DNA from: JAYYZW01 sp965217605
Lineage (GTDB): Bacteria > Pseudomonadota > Gammaproteobacteria > Ga0077536
DNA length: 64,000 nucleotides
Assembly: GCA_965217605.1 (NCBI GenBank)
Contig: CBDCJB010000003.1
Location: forward strand, 310,001-374,000
Direction of reading: 5' to 3'
Under the pieces are notes generated by a model. The model was not told where the DNA came from, ran no database searches, and was given only the letters and a program-made list of their open reading frames with translations. Shown here one piece after another: positions 24,136 to 33,473 of this stretch. Position 1 is the first letter of the stretch, and every line of letters begins with the position of its first letter. The position numbers and the translations under genes were made by a program.

Positions 24136-25017
24136 ATGTATCCCCGACCGATCGAACATTACTTTGCGCCGACGAGCCTGCCGCAGGCACTCGAGTTGCT
24201 GGCCGAGCACCAGGCGGGTGCGAAGTTACTCGCTGGAGGCCAGAGCCTGGTCTCGCAACTCAAGGCACGCGAAACGAGCGCGGACTGCATCATCGATCTG
24301 AATCGCATCGCGGAACTGTCATATATCGAAGAGCAAGACGGTGTTCTCTTACTGGGCGCCATGGTTCGGCATGCCGATTTACTCAACGATGCGCGGCTGG
24401 GCCGGCTCTGTCCGATACTGGTTGACGCGGTACGCAGCATCGGTGACCCGCAGATTCGAAACCGGGGCACCTTCGGTGGATCGCTCGCGTTCGCCGACGT
24501 GTTCAGCGATCTACCGGTCGTGGCCCTGGCGCTGCAGGCGGAGTGCGTCGCGGTCAAGAAGGGCGGGGTAAGCCGCACCTTAGGCATCGACGAATTCTTC
24601 ATCGGGCCCGGCGAAACCGCGCTCGACCCCGATGAGGTGCTGAGCCAGATAAGGGTTCCGGGGATCGGGAGACGGAGCGGTGGCGCTTACGCAAAGCAAA
24701 GTCACGTCGTAAACGGGCTCGCGATCGTGAGTGTCGGTGTTCAGCTCGAGCTGGATGACAGGTCGGGATGCGAAAGCGCTTCGATCGTCGTCGGCGGCCT
24801 TTCGTCCATTCCTGCCCGTGCAACCGCCGCGAGCGCACATCTCGTAGGACAACAACCGACATCGAGTGCTATCGCGCGTGCGGCTGAACTCGCGTCCGAA
24901 GAAATCGAAGCACCGAGTGATTTTCGCGCATCGGCAACCTACCGCCGGGGGCTGATCGCGCATTATGTCGATACGTTGACGCAATCTGCGTACGAGAGGG
25001 CGAGCGCTGCCCGATGA
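24136..25017 (+). CDS. Molybdenum hydroxylase FAD subunit (CoxM-like)
   Basis: This 293-residue FAD-binding subunit of the xanthine-dehydrogenase/CO-dehydrogenase family starts MYPRPIEHYFAPTSL. The FAD-binding LLAGGQSLVSQLKAR and RNRGTFGGSLAFADVFSDLP motifs are present, and the C-terminal CO_deh_flav_C region spans about 175-290. It carries electrons from the 2Fe-2S subunit to the acceptor. It is the first gene of a compact three-gene operon and overlaps the next by 4 nt (ATGA). Confidence 0.92.
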   Translation: MYPRPIEHYFAPTSLPQALELLAEHQAGAKLLAGGQSLVSQLKARETSADCIIDLNRIAELSYIEEQDGVLLLGAMVRHADLLNDARLGRLCPILVDAVRSIGDPQIRNRGTFGGSLAFADVFSDLPVVALALQAECVAVKKGGVSRTLGIDEFFIGPGETALDPDEVLSQIRVPGIGRRSGGAYAKQSHVVNGLAIVSVGVQLELDDRSGCESASIVVGGLSSIPARATAASAHLVGQQPTSSAIARAAELASEEIEAPSDFRASATYRRGLIAHYVDTLTQSAYERASAAR

Positions 25018-25532
25018 ATCAGCAGATCACGGTGACGATCAACGGCGAAGTTTATACGGGCAGCGTCGAGAATCGCATGCTGCTCGTCGATTTCATCCGC
25101 GATACCGCCGAACTCACCGGTACGCACGTGGGCTGTGCGTCCGAAGGGCGTTGTGGCGCGTGTACGGTCATCTTCGATGGCAAGGCGGTAAAGTCGTGTC
25201 TTTTGCTGGCCGCGCAGGCCGACGGTTTATCCATAACGACGGTCGAAGGTCTCGCGGTCAACGGCGAGATGCATCCGATCCAGGAAGCGTTCTGGGAGCG
25301 ACACGGCCTTCAATGCGGCTATTGCACGCCCGGTATGCTCCTGGCGCTTTGCGAGTTCCTGCGCAATCCGTCGCGGGATGAGGACGACATTCGTAACGCC
25401 ATGTCCGGCGTCTTGTGCCCGTGCACGGGCTACGTGCATATCGTGGACGCGGTGCGGGCGGCGATCGACAAGCTCGACGCGATGACGGCTGACGACCGGG
25501 CGCGCGTATTTGCAGCCTTTGGTGAGACATGA
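25014..25532 (+). CDS. Molybdenum hydroxylase 2Fe-2S subunit (CoxS-like)
   Basis: This 172-residue two-cluster ferredoxin-type subunit holds a plant-type cluster motif (GCASEGRCGACTV, with an earlier Cys pattern ending in SCLL) at about 40-65, and a second cluster in QCGYCTPGM and CPCTGY at about 100-142. It relays electrons from the molybdenum site to FAD. The start overlaps the FAD-subunit gene by 4 nt, and the stop overlaps the large-subunit start by 4 nt. The subunit order M-S-L is that of CODH-like operons. Confidence 0.94.
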   Translation: MNQQITVTINGEVYTGSVENRMLLVDFIRDTAELTGTHVGCASEGRCGACTVIFDGKAVKSCLLLAAQADGLSITTVEGLAVNGEMHPIQEAFWERHGLQCGYCTPGMLLALCEFLRNPSRDEDDIRNAMSGVLCPCTGYVHIVDAVRAAIDKLDAMTADDRARVFAAFGET

Positions 25533-27907
25533 CCAGCGAAGCGAGAAACCCCTGGGTCGGGCAATCGATCAAACGTAAGGAAGACGAACGCCTGCTGAAG
25601 GGCGAAGGCCAGTACCTAGTCGACTTGACCGCCCCGCGCATGGCCTACCTCGGCTTTATCCGCAGTCCACATGCGAGCGCCGTGATCAATGCCATCGATA
25701 CCAGCGCGGCCGAGCAGCTCCCGGGTGTCCATGCCGTGATCACGGGTGAGGAATTCAGCACTTCACGCCCCGTTTTGGCCGACAACAGCATTCCCAATCT
25801 TCCCGGCGACGTGACTAAACGGCCGGGCTACTGGCCGTTGGCCATCGGCGACGTCAAATACGCGGGCGATCTGGTCGCCGCGGTCATTGCGCGCGACAAA
25901 TATGTCGTCGAAGACGCGATGGAGTTGGTCGAGGTCGATTACGCGCTGAGAACCCCGGTGCTCGATGCCGAAGAAGCGCTCAAACCCGACGCGCCCCTGG
26001 TTTATCCCGAATGGGGCGACAATATTATTTATCACCAGCACGTGACGTCCGGCGACGTCGAGAAAGGCTTTGCGGATGCCGATTTGATCGTGAGCGAACG
26101 TATCCCTTGCCATCGTACGGGCGGCCAAGCGATGGAAATGCGCGGCTGCCTCGCAAAGTACGACGCCAACGAAGGGCTGGTGCTGTGGTTGACGACGCAA
26201 CGCCCGCACGTCATCAGGAACTTGATCGCGGAATACTTCGAGCTCCCCTACGACAAGACGCGCGTCATCCAGCCGAAAGACATGGGCGGCGCCTTCGGTA
26301 CGAAAGCGCCTCTGTACCGGGAAGAAATCGTCGCCAGCCATCTGGCGATGAAACTCAGGCGTCCGATCAAATGGGTCGAGAACCGCGTTGAAAGCCTGAC
26401 CAATCTCGGCCAGGAACGGGATCAGATCCACTACGTCGAAATAGCGCTCAAGCGCGACGGCACCATCTTGGCGATACGCGACAAGATCATTGCCAACGTC
26501 GGTGATGCGCGGACCGCCATTTACGTTGGCTTTGCGATGCCCTTCATCGGCGCCTTGTACGTGACGAACGCCAACGAGGTCGTCGCCGCCGACGTCGAGT
26601 TGACGTGCGTCGTCACGAACAAGGCCTGCATCACGCCGGTCAGGGCATTCGGATCGTACGCGGGACGCGTTGCCGTCGATCGGGTCTTGAACATCGCCGC
26701 GCGGAAATTGGAACTCGACGCGCTCGAGATGCGGCGCAAGCACTGTATCAAGACCTTCCCCTATGAAACGCCGCTCGGCGTCCACGTCGACAGTGGAGAT
26801 TTTATCGGGTCGCTCGATATCGCTGCGGAAAAGATCGGCTATGAGGCGTTCCGTGAAAAACAACTCGAGGCGTGGGATCAAGGCCGCTATCTCGGCATCG
26901 GCATCGCCATGGGCATCGAGCTGTCCGGCATGCGCTCGGAGGTGCTCGTGCGCATGGAGCACATGCCCGGATTTGGATCTGCCTCCGTGCGTTTCGACGC
27001 GCATGGCAAGGTTCAGGTGTCGGAGGGCGATTCGCCGCATGGACAAGGCCACGAAACGACATTTGCGCAAGCGGTGGCGGGCGAACTCGGACTCACGCCC
27101 GACGACGTCTACGTGACTTATGGTGACACGATGTCCACGCCTTACTCCTGTGGCACCTTGGGCAGCCGCGGCGCGTCTTACACGGTCAGCGCGGCGATCA
27201 TGGCGGCGCGCGCGCTCAAACCGAAAATGAGCCAGATTGCGGCGCATATGTTGGAGATCGCCGACGGCACCGCGGACCGCGAGTCGTTCAATTTTATCGA
27301 TGGTGAGGCGGTGTGGATCGCGGATAACAGCAAACGCGTATCAATCAAGCGGATCGCGCATGCCGCGATCCAAGCGCCGATCCACCTGCCTCCGGGGATG
27401 GACGCCGGGCTCGATCACACTTCGTATTTCGAAGCACCGGCAACGGGTATGCACAGTTGTAATGTGCACACGTGTACGGTGGAGGTTTTTCCCAAGACGG
27501 GGCAGTTCAAGATCCTGCGTTATATCGTCGTTGACGATGCCGGCGCCCCGATCAACCCGATGCTGGTGCGCGGACAGATCAACGGCGGTGTGGTCATGGG
27601 GATCGGTAACGCGACGATGGAAGAGTATATTTACGATGCGGATGGCCACCAATTAACGACCACCTTACGGGACTATTCGATGCCGTCGGCCCGCGATCTA
27701 CCCTACGTCGAAGTGGTTCACCACGACAGCCCGTCGCCTTACACGCCGCTGGGTTCCAAGGGTAAGGGGGAGGGAGTTCCCGGTACCTGCTCCTCCTGCC
27801 TGATCAATGCGATCGAAAACGCCTTGATGCCGTTCGACGTGCAGGTGACCAGCTTGCCCCTGCGGCCCGAAAATATCTGGCAGATGGTGCAGGCAAAGCG
27901 CTCATGA
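25529..27907 (+). CDS. Molybdenum hydroxylase large subunit (CoxL-like, substrate unknown)
   Basis: This 792-residue molybdopterin-binding subunit has the Ald_Xan_dh domain at about 20-130 and the MoCo-binding domains from about 140. QPKDMGGAFGTKAPLYREE and TLGSRGASYTVSA are typical MoCo segments, and GSKGKGEGVPG near 741-751 supplies the catalytic Glu (about E748). The active-site loop reads TPVRAFGSYAGR (369-380). It has neither the AYXCSFR of true CO dehydrogenase nor the AYRGAGR of the common form II. It is therefore a CODH-like hydroxylase for some other, probably N-heterocyclic or aldehyde, substrate. Confidence 0.9.
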   Translation: MTSEARNPWVGQSIKRKEDERLLKGEGQYLVDLTAPRMAYLGFIRSPHASAVINAIDTSAAEQLPGVHAVITGEEFSTSRPVLADNSIPNLPGDVTKRPGYWPLAIGDVKYAGDLVAAVIARDKYVVEDAMELVEVDYALRTPVLDAEEALKPDAPLVYPEWGDNIIYHQHVTSGDVEKGFADADLIVSERIPCHRTGGQAMEMRGCLAKYDANEGLVLWLTTQRPHVIRNLIAEYFELPYDKTRVIQPKDMGGAFGTKAPLYREEIVASHLAMKLRRPIKWVENRVESLTNLGQERDQIHYVEIALKRDGTILAIRDKIIANVGDARTAIYVGFAMPFIGALYVTNANEVVAADVELTCVVTNKACITPVRAFGSYAGRVAVDRVLNIAARKLELDALEMRRKHCIKTFPYETPLGVHVDSGDFIGSLDIAAEKIGYEAFREKQLEAWDQGRYLGIGIAMGIELSGMRSEVLVRMEHMPGFGSASVRFDAHGKVQVSEGDSPHGQGHETTFAQAVAGELGLTPDDVYVTYGDTMSTPYSCGTLGSRGASYTVSAAIMAARALKPKMSQIAAHMLEIADGTADRESFNFIDGEAVWIADNSKRVSIKRIAHAAIQAPIHLPPGMDAGLDHTSYFEAPATGMHSCNVHTCTVEVFPKTGQFKILRYIVVDDAGAPINPMLVRGQINGGVVMGIGNATMEEYIYDADGHQLTTTLRDYSMPSARDLPYVEVVHHDSPSPYTPLGSKGKGEGVPGTCSSCLINAIENALMPFDVQVTSLPLRPENIWQMVQAKRS

Positions 27908-27942
27908 GCGCCCGGGCGATCCTATTACAGCGACCCGCGCGC

Positions 27943-28392
27943 TTAAATCGATTCGTCGGGCAATGAGACCGAATTGGCAGCGTCTAACAACTCCTCGGTC
28001 TGCTGCGCTGAGCGCTCGCAGTCGTCCAGGCTGTTCAGTACTTTGAACTTGAGACCGAGCGACGGCTCACGGCCTTCGAAGTTCGCCAGCACCGCGCGGG
28101 TCAGGTAACTGCAGGTTTCCATCATGCGCGCCGCGGCGGCGATTAAGATCGGATCGGCCTTCTCGAACACTTCGACCAAGGGATAGCGGTCGAGCAAGGC
28201 ATCGGAAATGCGGCTCTGATAAAGAAACACGCGTTCGGCGCGTGATCGCTCGTTGTCCGATTGCGCGGCAACCGCATGAGACGCCGACGGCCCTGAATGT
28301 GTGGTCGCGCAGCCTGCGCTGAGGATGGCGAGGCAAACGAAGGCGAGTACCTTCCAGGTCGTGGAACCGGTGATGGCGATCCCGTTCATCAA
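27943..28392 (-). CDS. Small lipoprotein of unknown function
   Basis: This 149-residue protein has a signal peptide (WKVLAFVCLAILSAGC) ending in the lipobox LSAG-C at about residue 29. The mature part is helical and includes ILIAAAARMMETCSYL and LDDCERSAQQTEELL. It is probably anchored to the outer membrane. No known domain was recognised. It is convergent with the molybdenum hydroxylase operon. The 350-bp region upstream (28393-28744) carries its own, unidentified promoter. Confidence 0.65.
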   Translation of the reverse strand: MMNGIAITGSTTWKVLAFVCLAILSAGCATTHSGPSASHAVAAQSDNERSRAERVFLYQSRISDALLDRYPLVEVFEKADPILIAAAARMMETCSYLTRAVLANFEGREPSLGLKFKVLNSLDDCERSAQQTEELLDAANSVSLPDESI

Positions 28393-28744
28393 CTACTGCT
28401 CCCGTGGTCCGAGTCGAAACGTTGTTCTTGAATCAAGCGTAGTCTCTGGGTACAGGGTAGCGAGGTCGATGCGGCCAGAATGTGATATTGGCCACATCCG
28501 CGGCGTACTGGAATGTCAAGGAATGTGAAGTGCCTCACACGCGGCGCGGATACGGGCCGCGTCAGGTGCTGAATTGTGAATAATTGATTCAACGTCCCAC
28601 CGCCCACGGGAACCAATCTAGTCCCCGTACGGTTATTTAGACGTTAAGGATGGATTAATGTTGCGCTTGGTTGCAGCGCAATAAAAAGCCGGCACGGTCA
28701 GGGACCGCAGCCGGCTGTGAGATCGCTAAGTCGCGTCGCCCAGA
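28393..28744. other. Intergenic region between lipoprotein gene and HyuB gene
   Basis: These 352 bp show no convincing gene. They hold the upstream region of the minus-strand lipoprotein gene and, at 28683-28716, a hairpin terminator for the minus-strand hydantoinase operon. Confidence 0.6.
28683..28716 (-). terminator. Rho-independent terminator of the hydantoinase operon
   Basis: Minus strand: AGCCGGC (28716-28710) pairs with GCCGGCT (28693-28687), with an inner GGTC/GACC extension, and the stem is followed by TTTTTA. It lies 29 bp after the HyuB stop codon. Confidence 0.8.
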
Positions 28745-30544
28745 TCAGGCGGCGCCACGCAGCGCTTGTGTCTCTTTCTCGTTGATCGTCCGTGCTTCTT
28801 TATCGACCGCGACTTTGTAAACGTCACGCGCCTGTTCGACGGAGATGTATTCGTCGATGACGTCCTCGAGCACCGCTTCGGGCGTGCGCTCGTGTGGGTG
28901 GCCCCATCCGCCGCCGCCGGTCGTTTCGAACAGGAAGGTATCGCCGTATTCGAACTTATGGCGGCACAACAACGGGCTGATCCACTCGCCGTCCTCCTTG
29001 ATGCCGCCGACGACTTCACGCCGCCCGTCTGCATAGAGGTGCCAGAGACGCTGAGGCACACTGCGCAACCCGCCGTTGACGCCGGGCGTCCCTTCGATGG
29101 TGCGCGCGGTCTCGACGTTCATCTGGCCTTCGCAGCGAAAGCGCACCTTGAGATTCGAGCCGAGCCCACCGCGGTAGCGCCCCGCGCCGGCCGAGTCCGG
29201 GCGCAGGTCGTAGGCTTCGTAGGCGATCATCGGGAACAGCAGCTCCGCCGTTTCGGCTTCCATGTTCATGCAGTTGCCGAGCGGGTCCATGGTGACGTTC
29301 ATGCCGTCGTTGAAGGGCGTGCCGCCCCAACCGCCGGCCGGCAGATCGGTGAACACGTCGGTCTTGCCGTCCGGATCGCGGACGCCGCACACGAACCAGT
29401 TGCCGTCTCCGCAGGCCGAGCCGACAGCGCGTTCCGGTATGGCTTTGGCGATCGTTTGCCATATTGCGCTCGCGACTTTGGGCGCGGCCAATACCGTACA
29501 ACCGATGGTTGGACCGGGCCATACCGGATGCAGCCAGGTGCCTTCCTTGGTGATGATCTTGATCGGTTCGAACATGCCTTCGTTCTGTGGCGCCGTCGGA
29601 TCCAGGAAGAACTGCATCGCGTAATAAACCGCCGACATGGTGTTCGCGATGGGAGAATTGATGGCGCCCAGGGTCTGGGGATCGGATGCCGTCAGATCGA
29701 CGGTGATCTCCGAGCCCTTGACCGTCATCTTCACCCGTACCGTGACGATACCCTCCTGCTGGCCGTCGCAATCCGCGTAGTCTTCTCCTTCGTAGACGCC
29801 GTCCGGGATCTCCTCGATCTTCTGGCGGACTATCCGCTCCGTATAGGCGATGAGTTCCCGCATCGCAGTTTTCACGGTCTCGATCCCATAGCGGTCGGCG
29901 GCGTTCTGCATTTCGAGCTCCGCGGCCTTGAGGCAACCGACGTGCGCCTGGAGATCGCCCTGTATGAAATGCGGTGTGCGCGTATTGGCCATCAGGATCT
30001 TCATGAGGCTCGCATCGATCTCGTTGTTCTGGAATGCGCGGATCGGCGGTAACCGCAGGCCTTCTTCCGCGATATGCGTGCCCCAGGACTGTCCGCCCGG
30101 CGCGCCGCCGCCGAAATCCATCCAGTGGCCGCGCGTCACGGCGAAGCCGAGTAAGGTCTTGCCCTTGTAGAAAACCGGCTTGATCCAGGAGATGTCGTTG
30201 ATATGGGTACCGCCGCAATAGGGATCGTTGACGACGTAAATGTCGCCGTCCTTCATGTTCTCGATGCCGAATTCGTCGCGTACGGCATGGGCGCTGAATT
30301 TCATCGCCGCCAGATGGACCGGTACGTTGGCGGCCTGGCTCAGCAGCCGCATGTCGGCGTCGTAGATCGCGTTCGAGAAATCCACCATGTCCGAGAGGAT
30401 GGGGGAGAACGAGGCCCGTTGGAGCACGGCCGACATGCGGTCGCAGGTGTACTCGAATAGATTTCTCAAGACCTCGAACGTGACGTGGTCGATCCCCGTA
30501 ACGCCGTAATCGGTGTCTTTCTTATAGAGCGCACCCGTCTGCAT
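28745..30544 (-). CDS. Hydantoinase/oxoprolinase subunit B
   Basis: This 599-residue HyuB-family protein has the conserved segments SFSPILSDMVDFSNAIYD, VNDPYCGGTHINDI, TRGHWMDFGGGAPGG and the C-terminal RYRGGLGSN. Together with subunit A it hydrolyses, in an ATP-dependent way, a cyclic amide such as a hydantoin or 5-oxoproline; related acetone and acetophenone carboxylases share the fold. AAGGAG precedes the ATG. It is the last gene of a minus-strand operon, 32 bp after subunit A and just before a terminator. The substrate is not deducible. Confidence 0.9.
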   Translation of the reverse strand: MQTGALYKKDTDYGVTGIDHVTFEVLRNLFEYTCDRMSAVLQRASFSPILSDMVDFSNAIYDADMRLLSQAANVPVHLAAMKFSAHAVRDEFGIENMKDGDIYVVNDPYCGGTHINDISWIKPVFYKGKTLLGFAVTRGHWMDFGGGAPGGQSWGTHIAEEGLRLPPIRAFQNNEIDASLMKILMANTRTPHFIQGDLQAHVGCLKAAELEMQNAADRYGIETVKTAMRELIAYTERIVRQKIEEIPDGVYEGEDYADCDGQQEGIVTVRVKMTVKGSEITVDLTASDPQTLGAINSPIANTMSAVYYAMQFFLDPTAPQNEGMFEPIKIITKEGTWLHPVWPGPTIGCTVLAAPKVASAIWQTIAKAIPERAVGSACGDGNWFVCGVRDPDGKTDVFTDLPAGGWGGTPFNDGMNVTMDPLGNCMNMEAETAELLFPMIAYEAYDLRPDSAGAGRYRGGLGSNLKVRFRCEGQMNVETARTIEGTPGVNGGLRSVPQRLWHLYADGRREVVGGIKEDGEWISPLLCRHKFEYGDTFLFETTGGGGWGHPHERTPEAVLEDVIDEYISVEQARDVYKVAVDKEARTINEKETQALRGAA

Positions 30545-30576
30545 CGTCTGTCTCCTTGATCAAAGGTTGTTAAAGC

Positions 30577-32649
30577 CTATGCCGCCTGCTGTTGCAATGC
30601 AATTTCTATGGCCATATTGCCGTGGTCGTCGACCCGCGCGCGGGCGTCTGGCGGCAGCACGCAGACCGAGTCGCTGTATTCGATGACCGCCGGGCCTTGG
30701 GTGTCGTCGCCCGGTTGCAGGATCTGGCCGTTCAAGACCGGGCATTCCAGCCACACGCCGTCGAAATAGACGTCGCGTTTATTCTTCAGGCTCGCCATCT
30801 TCTCGCCCGAGAGGCGTTTGAACTCCGGCGGCTCGGCCATATGCGCGGTCGCCGCGACGCTCAGAGAAACGAAGGCCGGTTCGAAGATATCCGAGCTCAC
30901 GCCGTATTCGCGCTCATGCATTTTGTGAAATTCGGCCGTGATGGCGGCCACGGCAGCCTCATCCAAAGTCCCATCGGGGATCGGCGTTTCGACTTCGAAG
31001 GTCTGGCCCACATAGCGCATCTGCGCGCTCCTTTGGATCGCTACGCGCTCGCCCGGTACGCCGTCCTGCGCCATGAGCGCGCGGGCGTTCCCTTCGAGTT
31101 CCGCATAAAGCGCATTCAACTGGGCTAGATCCACCGATTGAGTCGGTGCGTACATCGAGGCTTCGACATCCTGGCGCAAGTCCATGACGGTGGCGCCAAA
31201 CGCCGATCCGACGCCGGCAGAAGCGGGCACGACGACGCGCGATATGTTCATCGCGCGCGCCACGCTGCACGCATGCATGGGGCCGGCCCCGCCGAAACTG
31301 ACGAGCATGAAATCGCGCGGATCGCGTCCGCGATCGATGACGACTTTTTTCACCGCCTGGGCCATGATCTCGCAGCTGATCTTGACCATTGCTTCGGCCG
31401 CTTCGATGGTTTCGATCCCGAGGTGTTCGGCGATACCACCGACGGCTGTCTCCGCGGCTGCGCGGTCGAGGTTGATCTTGCTGCCGAGGGTCGGTTCGAG
31501 TCGGCCCAGGAGCAGGTTCGCGTCGGTGATGGTCGGCTCGGTACCGCCGTTACCGTAGCACGCGGGTCCAGGATAGGAACCGGCGCTACGCGGGCCCACG
31601 CGCAGCGAGCCGCCCGTGTCGACCCAGCCGATCGATCCACCGCCTGCGCCAACGCTGTGAATGTCCAGCATCGGCACGATCACGGGCACTTCGAACTCGA
31701 GTTCGTAATTGCGGTTGATCAGGCCCTTGCCGTTTTCGACGATGGAGGCATCAAAACTGGTGCCGCCCATGTCGGTGCAGATGATGCTCGGTGTTTTCGT
31801 GACTTCGGCCAGATAACGCGTGTAGGCCACGCCGCCGGCCGGCCCGGACTCGAGCAGTTCCTCGGGATGGTCCTTCGCCAGGTCGATGCCCATGACGCCG
31901 CCGCTGCTCTTGAGGATCAATACCGATCCCTTGAAGCCGTGTTCTTCCAAGCGCGTCACCAGGTGATTGAAATATTCCACCATGACCGGTTTCAAGGCTG
32001 CGCTGATCGCGGTCGTGACGAACCGCCCATGCTCTCGAAACAACGGCTTGACCTCACCGGACAACATGACGAGCGCGTCCGGAATATGTTCCAGGATGAT
32101 GTCCCGCATCTGCCGTTCGTGCGTGGCGTTGACATAAGAATTGATAAAGCACACGGCGATGGACTTGATCCCCTCCGCCTTGATCTTCTTTGCGACTTCG
32201 TGGGCGGCGTCGACGTCCAATGGGCGCTCCTCATCGCCGTTTACGTCAGTGCGTTCCGGCACCGTATATCGGAAGCGGCGCTTGATGATCGGCTTCGGTT
32301 TGACCTGGTAAGGGTCGTAGAGGTCCTCGCGGTGCTGGCGCCCGATCTCGATCGTGTCTCTGAAACCATCCGTGGTAACCAAGGCCGGATCCGGGTAGGA
32401 ACGTTCGATCAGTGCGTTCGTCGCGGTCGTCGTGCCGTGCACCAGCGTCGAGATCTCATCGAAGGGCAGGCCGGATTTCTCGACGACCTCGATCGCGTCA
32501 TGCGCGGCTTTCCTGATCGCATCGATCACGCCTTCGGAGCGGTCCCACTGCGTGGTGAGTACTTTCGCCGTTACCCGTTCGCCGCTTTCTTCGCTCCAAC
32601 CAAAGAGGTCCGTAAAGGTCCCTCCAACGTCAACACCTACACGCCACAT
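30577..32649 (-). CDS. Hydantoinase/oxoprolinase subunit A
   Basis: This 690-residue HyuA-family protein begins VGVDVGGTFTDLFG, the ATP-binding phosphate-1 loop of the actin-like fold. It carries LVHGTTTATNALIER at about 68-82, ICTDMGGTSFDASIVENG near 290, and SFGGAGPMHACSVARAM near 455. It is the ATPase half of the two-subunit hydantoinase/oxoprolinase enzyme. GGAGG lies upstream of the ATG. The domain order (Hydant_A_N, Hydantoinase_A, C-terminal domain) and the length are standard. Confidence 0.92.
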   Translation of the reverse strand: MWRVGVDVGGTFTDLFGWSEESGERVTAKVLTTQWDRSEGVIDAIRKAAHDAIEVVEKSGLPFDEISTLVHGTTTATNALIERSYPDPALVTTDGFRDTIEIGRQHREDLYDPYQVKPKPIIKRRFRYTVPERTDVNGDEERPLDVDAAHEVAKKIKAEGIKSIAVCFINSYVNATHERQMRDIILEHIPDALVMLSGEVKPLFREHGRFVTTAISAALKPVMVEYFNHLVTRLEEHGFKGSVLILKSSGGVMGIDLAKDHPEELLESGPAGGVAYTRYLAEVTKTPSIICTDMGGTSFDASIVENGKGLINRNYELEFEVPVIVPMLDIHSVGAGGGSIGWVDTGGSLRVGPRSAGSYPGPACYGNGGTEPTITDANLLLGRLEPTLGSKINLDRAAAETAVGGIAEHLGIETIEAAEAMVKISCEIMAQAVKKVVIDRGRDPRDFMLVSFGGAGPMHACSVARAMNISRVVVPASAGVGSAFGATVMDLRQDVEASMYAPTQSVDLAQLNALYAELEGNARALMAQDGVPGERVAIQRSAQMRYVGQTFEVETPIPDGTLDEAAVAAITAEFHKMHEREYGVSSDIFEPAFVSLSVAATAHMAEPPEFKRLSGEKMASLKNKRDVYFDGVWLECPVLNGQILQPGDDTQGPAVIEYSDSVCVLPPDARARVDDHGNMAIEIALQQQAA

Positions 32650-32746
32650 GACGACACCTCCGTCTTATTGATCCGGGCAATTTATTCTCGGATATGGAAC
32701 CGTCGAGCTTACCTAGGCGCCTGGCAGGGTTCAACCGTGGGATGGA

Positions 32747-33430
32747 TCAGGACGGCTTCTTGAGGCCGAGCCGCTCATAGTATTTCGCAGGCACCTTGTT
32801 GGGGTCCTTGTACACCACCATGGTGCAGTATTCCTTGCCGAGCTTCTCGGCCGGTTCGACCACCACGAAGGGTTTGCCGTTTTCTTCCACATCGACTTTT
32901 TCCATCGCGTATTCGTGCGCGCAATAAACCGGAAAATCCTTACGCCCGTAAGTCAGTGGCTGTTCGTTTTTGAGCGTCAGAAACGCGTCCTTGCCTTCGT
33001 ACTTTCCTTCCGAGATCAAGCGGCCGCCACTCCCGCACGGGCACAATTTTATCTCGACTTTTTCGTCGTCTTCACTGATCTCCAGTGGCTGCAAGTGGCC
33101 GCGCAAGCCGGCGGCGAACATCTTGATCTTTTTGGGTAGGGCTTCCGGCTCCTGCGGTAAGCTCTTGACGATGGGCTTCCACCAGGCGCGCACCCCCTCG
33201 ACCATGATCCCTTCCAGCGCGTCATCGCCGTAACGGCGTCCGATTTCGCTCAAGGTCCCCGTGATCCAGTTGCGATAGAGGTCATGCATGCCCAAGAATT
33301 CGTTATACATGCGTCGTGCAAGCTTCTTGGCTTCGTCGGTGTCGCCGGCGTCGATGGCCTCGGTCAGGCGGTCGACGGTGCGTTGGCCCATGACACGCAG
33401 TTCTTCGTCGGTGAATAATCGTTCGTTCAT
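32747..33430 (-). CDS. Unrecognised conserved-looking protein with a Cys/His cluster
   Basis: This 227-residue soluble protein is helical in the first 110 residues (LYRNWITGTLSEIGRRYG). A second half contains LCPCGSGGRL, VYCAHEYAMEK and KEYCTMVVYKDP, so five cysteines and a histidine could bind a metal. It has no signal peptide or membrane segment. It lies between the TauD-type dioxygenase and HyuA on the same strand (gaps 43 and 97 bp), so it is probably part of that operon. I do not recognise the family. A distant relation to small amide- or thiazoline-ring hydrolases is possible but is a guess. Confidence 0.7.
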   Translation of the reverse strand: MNERLFTDEELRVMGQRTVDRLTEAIDAGDTDEAKKLARRMYNEFLGMHDLYRNWITGTLSEIGRRYGDDALEGIMVEGVRAWWKPIVKSLPQEPEALPKKIKMFAAGLRGHLQPLEISEDDEKVEIKLCPCGSGGRLISEGKYEGKDAFLTLKNEQPLTYGRKDFPVYCAHEYAMEKVDVEENGKPFVVVEPAEKLGKEYCTMVVYKDPNKVPAKYYERLGLKKPS

Positions 33431-33473
33431 CTGTTTGATCCTTTGTGGCAGTGGGTGAATGGTGATCCGAAAG

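Noticed and set aside
25763..27247. 494-residue minus-strand ORF opposite the molybdenum hydroxylase large subunit
   Set aside because: It lies wholly inside a well-supported gene of an operon and has no recognisable domain.
25529..27907. True aerobic CO dehydrogenase
   Set aside because: The AYXCSFR active-site loop that defines CO-oxidising CoxL is absent, and no other cox accessory genes are present.
28766..30052. 428-residue plus-strand ORF opposite HyuB
   Set aside because: Antisense shadow of HyuB without a ribosome-binding site or motif.
31138..32763. 541-residue plus-strand ORF opposite HyuA
   Set aside because: The real gene is the minus-strand HyuA with clear ATPase motifs; the antisense frame is rich in Arg, His and Asp, typical of a GC-rich shadow.
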